Shown piece after piece: positions 11,378 through 22,702 of a stretch of DNA of 64,000 nt. Each line of letters begins with the position of its first letter. Positions within the stretch are counted from its first letter, which is position 1. The notes under the pieces were generated by a model, which was not told where the DNA came from, made no database searches, and saw only the letters and a program-made list of their open reading frames with translations. The stretch is from Poecilobothrus nobilitatus. Lineage: Eukaryota; Arthropoda; Insecta; Diptera; Dolichopodidae. A program made the position numbers and the translations under genes. The stretch spans positions 214,689,222 to 214,753,221 of the forward strand of contig OX352772.1 in assembly GCA_947095535.1 (NCBI GenBank), given 5' to 3'.

Positions 11378-11660
11378 GGGGCTTCGGTAGCCTAGTGGAT
11401 AGGCGTGTGGCGTATTAACCGAAGGAGTGTGGCTTCAATCCCTGCACAGGTCGTAAGTGTTTTTTTCTTTACATACCCCCCTTACGACCAAATATAATGT
11501 ACATATATAGTATATAATATAAACAAAATAAATAATATTAGTATATAATTTAATAATAGTATAAAAACCTATAATGGTCTTAGTAGCCGATGGCTCAATA
11601 ATATTGCATTACATTTATGTATTTAATATTAATCTAAAAATAAAATAAATAAATAAAATA
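11378..11660 (+). repeat. tRNA-derived SINE candidate
   Basis: The head contains RNA polymerase III promoter-like boxes: A box TAGCCTAGTGG near 11388 and a B-box-like GGCTTCAATCC near 11431. The spacing is that of a tRNA, but the stems do not pair properly, so it is not a working tRNA gene. Downstream GGTCGTAAG (11449-11457) pairs with CTTACGACC (11481-11489) around a T-rich loop. The unit ends in an A-rich tail with AAAT-type repeats near 11630-11670. I infer a SINE from these three features; only the boxes and hairpin are seen directly. Confidence 0.5.
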
Positions 11661-12599
11661 ATAAATTTATGAGTTTATTTTATAATAAATTTATTTACGA
11701 GAAAGAATAATATATAAATATGAATTTATGAAATGAAAAATTTTAATACTTTCTTTTTTTTAAGGCAATAAAAAAATATTTATATTTTCCGTCTTGGAAC
11801 TCTCTGGCTTTTTACTGCGCCATCTTACTATGTATATAAAAGCGTGGGCCGTAAGTTGTCTACATTTTAAAATAATATGTAATTGAAAAAAGTAATTGTA
11901 CCTAATTGTAAAATTTTTTATATGTGACTGTCTTAATAATATATGTATACCTGGCATAATAAGTAGTCCAATTTTAAGGATTTGTTTTTAATAATTTAAA
12001 AGTTCTTTACATTACTTTACTTTTTTTTATAATTTTCTTTAAAGTACTTATTTAGTTTAACATTTTGGTAACAATAATTTGCGGTTTACTAATTTAGTAG
12101 CACGGTTCTAACACCTAATCTATCCAGGAATCCTCTCTTGCACATCACGAACTTTGTTGACCGTTCGGTTTAACAGCATCGTTTAAGAAAATATTATATA
12201 CTTATTGCTAATTAAAAATTTAGTTATTTAATTTCTAACTAATTAATTCACTTGTTTTTTTGCTATTTATCTATTTTATTTTGTTTTTAATTTTAATTAC
12301 TCTGTTAAAATTTTAATTCTAAATTGGTGATGAAAGTGCAAAATAAATTTTTGAATACTTCTTTGCCTTTGCTACATTTCAATGTCCGCATTAGGATAAG
12401 TACTTTTTCTTTTTATTTTTTTTATATATCAACACATTTATTTATATTTATATTAGTTTTGAATTTGTGTTTTAATAGGTTAATTTTTTATTTTTTTTAT
12501 TTAATTTCAGTTTTATTTTTGATATACATATTTATTTAATATATTTATTATATTTCAAATTGATGAAATTATTTTATTTTTTTTAATTTTTTCTAATTA
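11661..12599. other. AT-rich DNA, nothing recognised
   Basis: T-rich and A-rich sequence with no recognisable coding or transposon end. Reading frames 11760-11957 (minus) and 12324-12539 (plus) have low-complexity hydrophobic products typical of AT-rich DNA. Confidence 0.5.
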
Positions 12600-12979
12600 A
12601 ACGCGAATTATGTTTTGATTTAAGGAAGTAAAACATTTAGTTTTTAGTTTGGTCTTAAGACTGCTTTTTATTTTACAAAGTTATACTTATATAATTAATA
12701 TGCTTAAATTAACTTAATGCTAAGATCATCAAAAATAATGTTGTTTTTAAAATTTATTAATAAAATCAATTAACCAGGAATGCTAATTGCATTTCCTGTT
12801 ATTGTGAAAATATAAAAATGCTTAAAAAAAAGTTAAATCAGCTACTATATTATGCCAACACAATACCATGCAACATAAAGATGTGTCAACGTGATGTATC
12901 ATGCTACAATTTGGCAACACATATATTATCATGCTATATTATATTATATACTATATTATATGTCAACATAATATTATGT
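12600..12979 (-). repeat. 3' LTR of errantivirus B (left limit approximate)
   Basis: On the minus strand GGGGAGG (12986-12980) is followed by AGTTACATAATATTATG, the usual polypurine tract plus AGT start of an errantiviral LTR. I could not find a second copy, so the outer end near 12600 is a guess. Confidence 0.5.
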
Positions 12980-12986
12980 AACTCCT

Positions 12987-13689
12987 CCCCTCATAAGTTT
13001 GAGACTCTCCTGAGTTTTTAAAATTACGGTTATATACATTGATTATAAAACATGATTATAAAAATAAATACTTAATTCCAAGTTAGATATAGTTAAAAAA
13101 AATATTTTTCTAAATTTTTTTTAAATTTGTTTTCTTTTTTTTTCATAAAATTTTTCTTAACTTTTAAGTTTCAATTAAAAAATTTTGTTTTTACAACTGA
13201 GTTATATTAGTTTAATGAACTTAAAAAATTAGGTAATATGATAATTTGCGATAAAAATAATTTTTAAATGAAATTGAATAAAAACAATTTTGAATCAAAA
13301 AAAAATATTTTTTTTTCTTTTTGTTAGTAAGTAATATTATATCTACATTACATTGGCTTAAAATTTTTTTTTGTTTTAATCAAAATCAGACACACTTTTT
13401 TTTTTGTTTTAAATTTCATTTTGTTAATTCTAAATAACATACATTAAATGAAAAATTTAAAATTGTCAATGAAAAAATTTTTTTCTTTTTTATTTTGCTT
13501 ACAAAACAAAATACACTTATTAAAAATGATGACATAATTAGTAAAATCAACATTCTTAAAAAATTCGTTTTTCTTGTTAATATAGGTCAGTTATTTTTTA
13601 TAACTGATTTTATTTAATTTAATGCAATTCAAAAAAAAATTTTTTTTTTTTGTTAATTAATGGTTTTATACATTATATTTCTGTCTTAT
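12987..13689 (-). other. AT-rich 3' region of errantivirus B
   Basis: Between the env stop and the polypurine tract lie about 700 bases of poly-A/T-rich sequence without reading frames. This is long for the group, where env usually ends close to the LTR, and may include later expansion of homopolymer runs. Confidence 0.45.
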
Positions 13690-15357
13690 GAGATCGAATG
13701 ATATTGGGTAATTTTTAGGGTCATTGTTGATGTAGGTATATTATTTATTGTTTTAGAGTTTGTGTCTAATTGGTTATCAACTAATGACGTGACTCTTCCC
13801 GTTTCTATTTCAAGATTCTTTTGAACCATTGATATTTTATTTTTAAAGCTTTTATAATTTTTAAAATAAAAATAAAACGAAAGTAGATATATTTTTATTA
13901 TTACGACTACGAATACAGATAGTAAAATTTTCCAGTTATAGCTAACAGTTTTTTGAAATTTTAGTTCCTTTACTTCTTTAATATTTTCTTCCTGGTTACT
14001 TATAATTTTCTCAAAATTAATATTATTGTTAATAATTGTGAAGTTAAAATTTTCATTTTCTGGTATTACATACTTATAAATAAATCGCTTAATGTTACTT
14101 CTATAAATATTTTTTTCTATTTGAACTGAACAATTATAATAAGTTAGAAAATAATTACCTTGTAATATAATTTCTCTTTCGTCACAAGTGCTATTTAATT
14201 TCTTATTTTTTTTATTTTTTAAAATTATAATATTATCGTCTAATTCTATGTATTCTTCTTCTGTTTACTTTAATTAGTTTACTTTAATTAAATTACAATT
14301 TTTCCTAATTATACAATTTTTGCTAAGTTTTAGGTCTTTGAGAAATTTATTATCTTCATATGTATAAGTTTTATTTTTATTTTTAATTATATATTCTATT
14401 TCTTGATCTACTTCCATATTTTCTAAATTAGGAACCGGAATAAGAAACTTTTTTATCAAAAATTGAGCTGTTAGTAGGGATTTTAATGGCAAAAATAATA
14501 GTATCATTGGAAAATTTGGCTACCCCTAATCTAATATTCATTAATTTTTAAAAGTCGATGTCGTAGCTAATAATTTCATCATTACTTAAAATATTTGGAT
14601 GAAGTATATTTATTCTTGCTGACACAATGTTTTCTTGAATATGTTCAACTTGTTCTTTAACGAAATATATTTTAAGCATAAGATTAAAAAATAAAGAGTT
14701 CTAAATAATCTCGTTTTCGGTTTTTGAATATTATTTAATTTATCTACAATTTGTTTACGTTCTGATTCTAGTGATAATTTGATAGTTTCTAATGTTTTAT
14801 TGAAGTGGTTATTAATTTTAATTTGTTTGTTAGAGTTTTCTATTAAGTTATGATTATTTTCTTCGATAATTTTAAGGTGATTTTCAATACTTTGCCTATC
14901 TTCGTCATCCGAATAACCATTTAGTTGCAGAGCCTACAAAATTTATAAGTCCTCTTTTAGAGCTATGAGGAATTATTGTTTTTATTTTATTCCTAAGGTT
15001 TTCTAACTTTTGTAATGCAAATATTTTATTGCTTTCTAATCTTAGAGAAGAAGCTATTGTTTCTAAATTATCGACCAACTTTAAAATTTCAGATGGGTAC
15101 ACAATATGAAGGATTATTATGTCAAAATTACTTACAATTGCTATTTCGTCGACCTTAATTTCGACATATCCCATTTCAGATTTCAATTGTTCCACTATCA
15201 TTGTTGATGATGTTATTGGAAGTATCCGAAGAATTATTCTCCAGAGTAGTATACTTTTGATCTGAAAATTTGAATGGTCTTTTAATGTTGTTTTCATGAA
15301 TATTTTGTAAAGGATATTTTCGAAATTTTGGTTGCTCTTTATGTCTAAGGCTAGCAT
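13690..15357 (-). pseudogene. env: env of errantivirus B, broken
   Basis: Read right to left. The N-terminal part (15357-14905) ends in a cleavage-like SSKRG followed by the conserved WLFG motif. The frame then breaks. The middle includes 14507-14274, which ends in an NCIIRKNC-type Cys pair also found in env of element A. The C-terminal part around 13950-13880 is one hydrophobic membrane-spanning stretch, followed by a cytoplasmic tail to about 13690. A 14-base direct repeat (TTTACTTTAATTAG) near 14266-14290 is one small lesion. Several frameshifts and stops separate the parts; no complete envelope protein can be made. Confidence 0.7.
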
Positions 15358-15375
15358 AATTTTTTATAAATCCTA

Positions 15376-15745
15376 ATTGTCTAGTTTCTGTATAATTTTC
15401 TCTTGATTTATTTAATTTTGTAATTTTTTTGTTTTCATGTTTATTATTCTATTTTTAATAATTTTTTTTGTCTATTTTGTTATTTTGTACTTCGAATGGA
15501 GTAGCTTTAATTGTCGAATGGTAAGTACTATTGTAATATTGTATAGCTTTAAGAATTTGATCTTTTATTGGGATTTTGTTTTCAATATTCAATACTCTAA
15601 TTTTTTCTGTTAGCGTATTATTCAATCTTTCTATGTCTGCATTTTCTGTATGGTTGTTAGGCTTTACGAAATGAACTATTATTCTCTCATCTTTGCAAAA
15701 CTATCTAGTATGGTTTGAACTTTGTCACATATTTTAATTAATACA
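15376..15745 (-). pseudogene. pol: Integrase C-terminal remnant of errantivirus B
   Basis: Translation of the minus strand gives the end of a retroviral-type integrase: a KPNNHTENADIER segment with the catalytic Glu, the YYNSTYHSTIKATPFEVQN block and a Lys-rich tail ending in NYTETRQLGF. This lines up with 6385-6700 of errantivirus A. The zinc finger and first two catalytic Asp residues are absent because the element is truncated at its right side. The frame is interrupted near 15470. Confidence 0.8.
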
Positions 15746-15760
15746 TAAATAGACCTCTTA

Positions 15761-16639
15761 TTGAACGGTTATTTTCGAATACTTTTATTTTCCGCATTCA
15801 GATTTCTAATTCTTAACAAATTTTTAAGAAAAAAAAAAATTTGATTTAAATGAAAAAAGTGGAATATTATTGAATTTGTAGTGCATAAATAATATATGTA
15901 CTTTATGTATAGGTATTATCTATAAATTTTAAAAATCTACCCTTAAATTTTATTCTTAAAAAAATTTCAAAAATTCAAACATATTATGTACTTGTTTTTT
16001 ACTGGTTTACAATTCAATTCAATTTTTAAAATAAAAATCATCATTTCATATTATATTAAATCATTTTTCATATTAAATTATTTATATGTATGTATGTACC
16101 TACCTCAATGGAAGCGACGAATTTTTATCAGAATAATTACGAATACTCATTCCAATAATAGCAAATTTTTATATACAATGCACACATTTTTTAGTTTTTA
16201 TCTTTACAAATTGTACTTTCATATACAATTTGTTTGTAACTCAAAAAATCTCATACAATTTTCAATGTACATCATATACGTAATACATACTTACATAATG
16301 TTATATTCACATTTATTCTTTACACAAAACAGAAAAAAACAAAAAAAGAAACATAACAAAACAAAAAATATGTATTAAATACTTAAAATTACATAGCTAC
16401 ATATATAAATACATAACTATACTATTCATATCAAACTACATGTATAGCAATAGTGTATATTGTGTATATTGCAACATTAAAAACAAAATAAAACAAAAAA
16501 TACGTATAGCCATAGACTATAGATACCTAACACTGTAGCTATATAAATACATTTTTATATCATTCATATTTAAATTTCAAACTATATGTATAGCAATAGC
16601 ATATATTGTATAGAAACATAAACTTCGGAAAAAAAAGAA
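15761..16639. other. AT-rich DNA with a local duplication
   Basis: No gene seen. Words such as CATAGCTACATATATAAATACAT and CAAACTACATGTATAGCAATAG near 16391-16460 recur, slightly changed, near 16530-16605, indicating a local duplication of roughly 140-bp period. The reading frames here (15986-16378, 16606-16797) are composed of Lys, Tyr, Ile and Asn codons expected by chance. Confidence 0.5.
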
Positions 16640-17081
16640 AACAGGAGGAAACCAAAGGCTCATTTCGCCAAAAATATAATTTATTCTTTGCAATATATAA
16701 GGTATACAATTTATATCGATACCTTATATATACTATTTATATCAATAGATATACAATTTATATCTTTGCAATTTGCAATATTCTTTGCAAGGTATAAAAA
16801 AAAACGTTTAAGATTTTTTGGATATTTTTTTTTTATTTAAGTAATTTGAGTTTTGAAATACCGTAATTTAAGTCAGACTTTGTGTGTTATATTAAAATAA
16901 TAAAAAGAATGAAAACGAGAAGTATTAGAATTACAACAAACGAAATGTTTCACGTGGTGATGTTTGTTAAATATTTCGTTTGTAATGTTTATTTTTATTT
17001 ATATTAAAAATATAATATTTCATGTGGTGATTTTATTTATTATATTGGTTATTTAGTTATATTGGAAGAGGATATATGACT
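16640..17081 (-). repeat. 3' LTR of errantivirus C
   Basis: On the minus strand a purine run (AAGGAGGGGG, 17091-17082) precedes AGTCATATATCC, the LTR start. The sequence up to about 16640 matches the solo LTR at 41395-41682 through shared words TTTATTCTTTGCAATAT, AAGTAATTTGAGTTTTGAA, CATGTGGTGATTTTA and TTATTTAGTTATATTGGAA. The outer end is uncertain because both copies diverge there. Confidence 0.75.
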
Positions 17082-17086
17082 CCCCC

Positions 17087-18440
17087 TCCTTAAGCTCCTC
17101 CTGGACATCATTTTTCTTGATATGAATGGTAAATAGTTAATATTTAATTCTGGTTTGCCTTCTTGAATTTTCAATTTAATGCTTTTTGATTTCCTTTGGT
17201 TTACAAAGTATAAAATTAGTACAATTAATGCTATAATAAGTAAAATTAAAATTAGTGTATAAAAAATTTTGTTATTATTTTTATATGATATTTTTATTTC
17301 TTCAATTTGTTTTATGTTTTCAATTTGTTTTAAATGAACCTCTTTTAAGTTTGCTTTTAATTCTACATTTTCTATATTTAAATAGTTTGGTAACATGATA
17401 ATGTTCAAATATATAATTTTCTTTATTTGTAACTACAATATTTAATTCAACAGTGCAATTAATAAATGAAATTAGATAGTTTTTGTTTAGTATATAAGTT
17501 ATATTATTAGCAGAGGTTTCTAACATTAACTTTTCTGCGTTTTTTACAATATAGTGTTGGAAGATATTTCAATAATTTTTAAATTTTTTTCAATTTCTTT
17601 ACTACATTTATTAACACTAGAATTAACTAGATTTTGAATACATTCATCAGCATTTTCTAGATTTTCTACATACTTATTATTTTCATCAATAAACGTTTTA
17701 TTTTTGTGTGTAATAAAATTCGAATTAATTAGAGAAATTTCTTCAAATTTGTCATTTTAGGTATTTTAGGTATTTGTAAAATTTTAATTTTTTGTGCTAA
17801 TTGCTCAGATAAATTTGGGATTGAGATACGAAAATTAGTTTCTCATCCTTTTGAAAAATTGAAGTTAAGAAGGTTTTCAGTAAGCATTCTGTCTTTAGAT
17901 ATTTGTTTCTGAAGAGTGTTTAAATTATTTTCTAAATCGTTGTTAATTTTAATTTGTTGATTGATTGCTGTTATGGAATTATGGTTATTAAGGTCTACCT
18001 GGCGAAGATGGGATTCGATTTCGGCTCGATCATTATTATCCATAGTGCCGAATAACCATTTCAATGTGGAACCTCCAAAGTTAATCAAACCTCGTTTTTT
18101 TCTGTGTACAATAAGTGTCCTTATGTTATGACTTGTTTTATTTATTTGAGTTTTTCATTGTTTATTAATAGTTAGGTTTTCAGGACTTTTGAAAAACGTG
18201 TTAGTAGATTGTTCGATTTTTGCTAGAATCTCTTGTGAATCATTTGTGGCTATGACGTGAAGTATTTTTGTGTAATTTTGTATTAGAGGAGTTTCGTGTA
18301 ATAGAATGATTTGAAACCCTCCTTGAGTTTCTAGTTTTTGTAACCGGAATATTGCTTGTGTAAACTTTATAAGAATGAGGAAAAATGTTATAATAAAAAA
18401 TCTAGATATGTGAGTTTGTATTTGAGGTTTGAACATTTGA
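17087..18440 (-). pseudogene. env: env of errantivirus C, broken
   Basis: The start at 18436 gives a clear signal peptide (a hydrophobic run ending near residue 30). A second frame (18088-17843) holds the conserved GGSTLKWLFGTMD motif of errantiviral env, just after a basic stretch that may be the cleavage site. After more breaks, 17526-17320 gives part of the ectodomain and 17408-17049 gives the membrane anchor (about 17265-17200) and tail; that last frame runs on into the LTR, so the natural stop is lost or shifted. At least three frame breaks are present. Confidence 0.8.
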
Positions 18441-18481
18441 TGTTGTTTTTTGACCTGAAATGAATTTAAATTTCCGTTTAA

Positions 18482-19117
18482 TTAGAAAGGGTGAATATTA
18501 CGATTATTATTACCTATTAATTTATTTGCTTCCAGTCGGCTTTCAATTTGTACGTATCTTGGATTAGTTTTATATCTTTCTGCGTCAGAATTTTTAACGA
18601 AAACTTCACCTGAGTTTCTTGGTTCAAAATCATTTCGACTTTGGTTTAGTTTGTTTATGTTAATTACTTTTTTTTTTTGAATTAAATTTCTAATTTGTTC
18701 TAAGTTTGAGATTTTACCATTAAGGAAATTAAGTGGTCTAACTTCGGTTGTCGGTTGGATTGAGTGACTATATTTTTCCACTGCGAGAAAAAATTTATGT
18801 ATTGTATTTAGTTTACATTTCTGTGTTTCGAATATTCTAAGATGCTCATTAAGAGTACCGTAAGCTCTTTCGATATCAGAGTTACCTGTGTGGGACCTAG
18901 GTGAAGTGAAATGAACTTGAATATTTTCTTCCCTGCAAAAATCTCTTATATTAAGGTTTTTAAATTCGTTGTCTAGTACAAGTTTATTAGGTTCGCCTAA
19001 TATAGCGGATCTAGTTCTAAAAAGAATTATAATAGTTAAAACGTTTCTGTCAGGTAAATGTTGAATCATTAAATGCTTTGAAAATTTGTCGAAAGTTGTC
19101 AAAAACGTCATATATTC
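18482..19117 (-). pseudogene. pol: Integrase core and C-terminus of errantivirus C
   Basis: Open frame whose product contains the second half of the integrase: a TTFDKFSKH block, LVLDNEFKN with catalytic Asp, the SHTGNSDIER motif with catalytic Glu, a YSHSIQPTTEVRPLNFL block and a basic tail ending in PRYVQIE. It aligns with 6190-6760 of errantivirus A. The first catalytic Asp and about ten neighbouring residues are missing at the junction with the TIR element at 19118-19692, so the insertion was accompanied by a small deletion. The open reading frame starting at 19132 begins inside the inserted element. Confidence 0.85.
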
Positions 19118-19692
19118 ATGCCTATCATTCAAAACGCAAACGCAATTTCGGCAGGGAAATACGTAAATTTTTCCTCAAAAGCTATCATTGAAAACGTTGC
19201 GGATAATTGCGGAGCGGTAAATTTTTTGAGGTATCCTTCAAAACGTATTCTAATCGCGGAACATACATTTATATGAAAATTTTAACATTTTCTAACCGTA
19301 GTAATTTTATTGCGGATTCATACATTTTAGTACTACTTTTTTTCAGTATTGCTGAGTTTAGGTTCAATTTAAAAAAAATACCTACCTTCTATAAAAAATA
19401 CTTACTTTTATTTTTCGCGATAATCCAGTTGATGTTTTTGTTATGAAATGAAATAAAGGATTTTCATTGTTTTTTAATTTTTTATTTTTCAATTTTAATT
19501 TGAATTTGACACAAAACTGATTTAAATTTTAAGATATGCGGTTAAGTTTTTTGGCAGTTTCAAATGTCAAATATCTTTACCGTCACGAATTTGATTTACG
19601 TTTTGAAGCATAGGAAAATTATTACGGCGGGAATAGATGCGGATATGATTTATTCCCGCCGAAATTACATTTGCGTTTTCTGTAATAGGCAT
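19118..19692. mobile_element. Non-autonomous TIR element (MITE-like) inside integrase
   Basis: About 575 bp bounded by imperfect terminal inverted repeats of roughly 40 bp. The left end reads ATGCCTATCATTCAAAACGC and continues to TTTCGGC; the reverse complement of the right end reads ATGCCTATTACAGAAAACGC and again reaches TTTCGGC. Inside, words such as CAAAACG and GCGG recur. It has no coding capacity; the plus frame 19207-19446 matches nothing. No clear target duplication remains, in keeping with the small deletion of integrase at the site. The superfamily cannot be told. Confidence 0.7.
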
Positions 19693-19699
19693 TAGTTCG

Positions 19700-20280
19700 T
19701 AGGGAGTCGCTTATTTGGAGTTTAGTTTGAATTGGATGGCAATCATATTTTGCTTTATTGCATATATTGCAATTGTTTATAAATTTATGAATTATTTCTT
19801 TTATTTTTTGAAAAAACTATTTTTTCCGAATTTCATTGAAATTTTCAATTATACGTCGGTGATTTGAGTCGTTATGAATTTTTTCTATTATTTCGATTAT
19901 TTTGCTTTCGTTTGGAATGTTTTTCGCTTGAATGGAGCATTTATAAAATTGTATATTATTCCCAAACAGTTCAATTAATTTTTGTTGTATTATATTTTTC
20001 GTCATTTAATTTTGAAAAATACCAATTTTTCATTTTTGTACAACACGACGTAATAGATCGTTCAAATAATTGTTGTCGTTCAATTAATTTTCTGTTATAT
20101 ATATTAGTTTATATTTGCCATATAATTTTTCTGTTTGAAACCCTTTTTCAGAGAAAGATGAATTTGTGTAAGGCATTTGTTAACAATATGGTCTACGATT
20201 GGAATGTGGAATGTGGATCCAAATCTTCGACACCACTATGAATTGTAGCCATATAACTGCTATTTTCGTTATTTACATTT
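19700..20280 (-). pseudogene. pol: Integrase zinc-binding domain of errantivirus C
   Basis: The minus strand reads the linker after RNase H (a YMATIHSG-like segment near 20245, matching TMATVHSA in element A), then from 20005 the integrase N-terminus: FYKCSIQAKNIPNE, the HNDSNHRRII segment with two His, a stop at 19815-19817, and FINNCNICNKAKY with the two Cys. These form the HHCC zinc-binding site. The frame is interrupted several times between 20280 and 20005. It joins the integrase core on the far side of the inserted TIR element. Confidence 0.8.
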
Positions 20281-20439
20281 TCTGATATTTCATTTTGGTT
20301 TATTTCTTGTTTATTTTATTTTATTTTTTTATTTATTATTAATTTCAGAAAATTTACATAACAACAATTGTGTATAAGAAATTAAATTCTAAACTAAATT
20401 TAAATACTAAAAACTAAAAGTTTATAAATCACATTACAA

Positions 20440-22265
20440 TTTTTTTTTTTTTCTTGAACAATAGTTCATTTCTAAAGCTTTTTAATTATTTTTTAAGTCT
20501 ATGTTTAAATTCATGTAAGTTTTGGCTGCGTTTAGTTGGATAGGTAGAGTGTTGAACATCTTTATTGGGCTGCATTTTAATCCTTGTAGTTTCTTAGTTG
20601 TAGTTGCTTTAGGTACCTCAAGATGTCCTCTGTATCTAGTGTTGTAGTTGTGCTCGTTATCTCTTGTTATAATTGTTAATGAAGATTTCATTTTCTTGTT
20701 TATTATTTTATACACACATTTTCATTTTTCGAAGTATATTAACTGGTTTACATCGAGTTCATATGTAGTTACATACAATTCCTTTGTTTTAACGATTTTT
20801 TCATGATCATACCCATTTGAATGACATGTTATTTTGTACTGTTACTATCCATATATTGTAACGAATTTTTGACAAGATGTATCCGTTGTAAATTAATTTT
20901 GCGGCTTTGAACACCGCCTGCTCTTTTGATTGTCATTATGATCGGTATTATGCTTTTTTTAATTGTTTAATATGTTTATCCCATTTAAGATTTTCATCTA
21001 TAGGCATTCCGAGATATTTCACATGTTGAACTCGTTCTACTGTGACCCCTCTTGCTTTTATTGTAATTTCATGATATCTTTTTCTAGGTGATTTAAATAC
21101 AATATAATACGTCTTTTTAGGATTCATACAGAGACCATTACCGTCCAGCCAATTACCGTATACTTCCATATCTTTATTTAGGTTATTTTCGAGTTGGTTT
21201 AAAGTTTTAGCCTTACATACAAAGTTTGTGTCTTCTGCATAAATTGTATACTTTGATACCAGGTTAAACTTTGAAAGATTCATTACATATCATAAATAAA
21301 GAAGTGGGCCCAGTAACGATTCTTGTGGAACTCCAGTGTTAATCACTAGTTCAGAGCCTACAGTGTTTTCAATTCGCACACAATGAGTTCTATTTGACAA
21401 ATGGTTTTAAATAAGCTATTTGCTATACCTCTAATTCCCAAGTCTTCAAGAAAATCTAGTAGCTTGCCATGATTGACAACTTAAAAAATTTGGTCTATTG
21501 TAATCGACACAGCAGAATCTGTACAACTTCCTTCTATAGATCCATATTGATTAGAATCGAAGCCAATAGTTTGCTTAATAAATGACCTTATTCTTGTATC
21601 GATAGCTCTTTCATAGATTTTACTGATTGAATTTAACAGCGATATAGGCTTATAATTTCCACAATCCGTTTTTTGTCCACCTTTGTGAATTGGCACAATT
21701 ACGGCCTGTTTTAAGCACTTTGGATAAATTCCATTTGCAAGGTATGAGTTTACCATTTTATATAGAATATTCTTGATAATATGTTTCAATTCTTGTAGAT
21801 CTTTTACAGTAATTTTATCAGCCCCTCGAGCTGAATTTGTATGAAGATTTATAACAATTGTAACAATTTCAAGTTCTGTCACTGGCATTAAATATACTGA
21901 TCTTAGATTTATGGAATTGCGCATTGTACTCTATCACTCTATCACGCAATTTATGATAGTCTGTTCTTGTTAAAGCTTTAAATAAGGTTTTAATGAACTT
22001 TTTATCAGTTAAATACGCACTAGGTCACTCTTATGATCAGATATTTCATTATCTTCAATTTTATATGAATTTTATGTTGATCCTCTATATTTGATATAAT
22101 ATGATCAATTAACGTATTAGTTGTAGCTGTTTGTCTTGTACTATATGTTTTATTTATGATTTAATAGCCGGAAATATTTAACATATCTACATATTATTTA
22201 ATAACAGTGTTTGTTTTTTCAAATAGATTTGCATCAGCAAAAACAATACAAAGTGTGAGAATCGA
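20440..22265 (-). mobile_element. LINE (Jockey/CR1-like) nested in errantivirus C
   Basis: A 5'-truncated non-LTR retrotransposon on the minus strand. It begins inside the endonuclease C-terminal end (TNTLIDHIISNI near 22120, then EISDH), passes through RT and ends with a C-terminal NTRYRGHLEVPKATTTKKLQ block and an A-rich tail near 20440. RNase H sequence of errantivirus C stops at about 22266 on one side and its integrase linker resumes near 20300 on the other, which marks this as a nested insertion. Several frameshifts and deletions break the coding sequence, including around the expected catalytic FADD/YADD region (AEDTN remains near 21238). Confidence 0.8.
20482..21924 (-). pseudogene. 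LINE ORF2 reverse transcriptase, broken
   Basis: Three minus-strand frames cover the enzyme. 21924-21481 has the RT fingers and palm start: SARGADKITV, AVIVPIHKGG, NYKPISLLNSISKIYE and QYGSIEGSCTDSAV. 21283-20948 has the region after catalytic motif C and the thumb (MNPKKTYYIVF, VKYLGMPIDENLKWDKHI). 20715-20482 gives the C-terminal NTRYR and FNTLPIQL motifs. The catalytic motif reads YAEDTN instead of YADDT, so one of the two Asp is replaced. The family differs from the LINE at 39611-40915 but is in the same broad group. Confidence 0.85.
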
Positions 22266-22702
22266 TCTACCTTATTTATGTCGATTCTGCTGATAAAATG
22301 AGCAACTTTGTTTTCTTTTCCCTTTAAATACTCTACATCGAACTCATATTAATTTATCCTGGTTTCCCATCGTTGTAATTTGGAATTAGGTTCTTCAAGT
22401 GGATGTAGCCAGGTAAGCGGCTGATGATCAGTTCTAATAGTAAATTTAGTGCCATATAAATATGGGCGAAAATATTTGGTTGCCCAAATGATTAAGAGAA
22501 GTTTTTTTTCTATCGCAGAATAACGAGTTTCATGCGCTTTAAGAGTTCGACTAGCAAAGCAAATTGGGTGTTCATCTTGTGATAAGACGACACCAATTCC
22601 GAAGTTTGAAGCATCCGTTGTTAAAACAAATTGTTTTTTAAAATCTGGATACTTTAAAGTTGGATAATTCATTATCAGTTCTTTTAATTTATCAAAAGAC
22701 AA
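22266..22702 (-). pseudogene. pol: RNase H of errantivirus C
   Basis: The open piece 22702-22349 contains FVLTTDASNFGIG (catalytic Asp), the CFASRTL block, the ETRYSAIEKKLL glutamate motif and FTIRTDHQPLTWL (catalytic Asp). After a TAA at 22349-22351 the frame goes on with YEFDVEYLKGKEN and ISRID to about 22275, where the nested LINE begins. It corresponds to 5110-5490 of errantivirus A. Confidence 0.88.

Larger units (their letters stand above)
12600..15760 (-). mobile_element. Errantivirus B, 3' half only
   Basis: A minus-strand gypsy-class element reading right to left: end of integrase (15745-15376), env (15357-13690), an AT-rich 3' untranslated stretch, a polypurine tract and an LTR beginning AGTTACATAATATT at 12979 (read leftwards). 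Everything upstream of the integrase core is missing, so it is truncated or deleted at about 15760. The integrase end resembles errantivirus A closely (NADIER-type glutamate motif, YHSTIK, then a basic tail), so the two are the same subgroup, but env is well diverged. Left LTR limit is approximate. Confidence 0.75.

Noticed and set aside
12776..12805. AGGAATGC/GCATTTCCT near-palindrome sharing words with the LTR of errantivirus A
   Set aside because: The shared run is about 16 bases in AT-rich context and no other LTR A sequence adjoins it; too short to claim a solo LTR.
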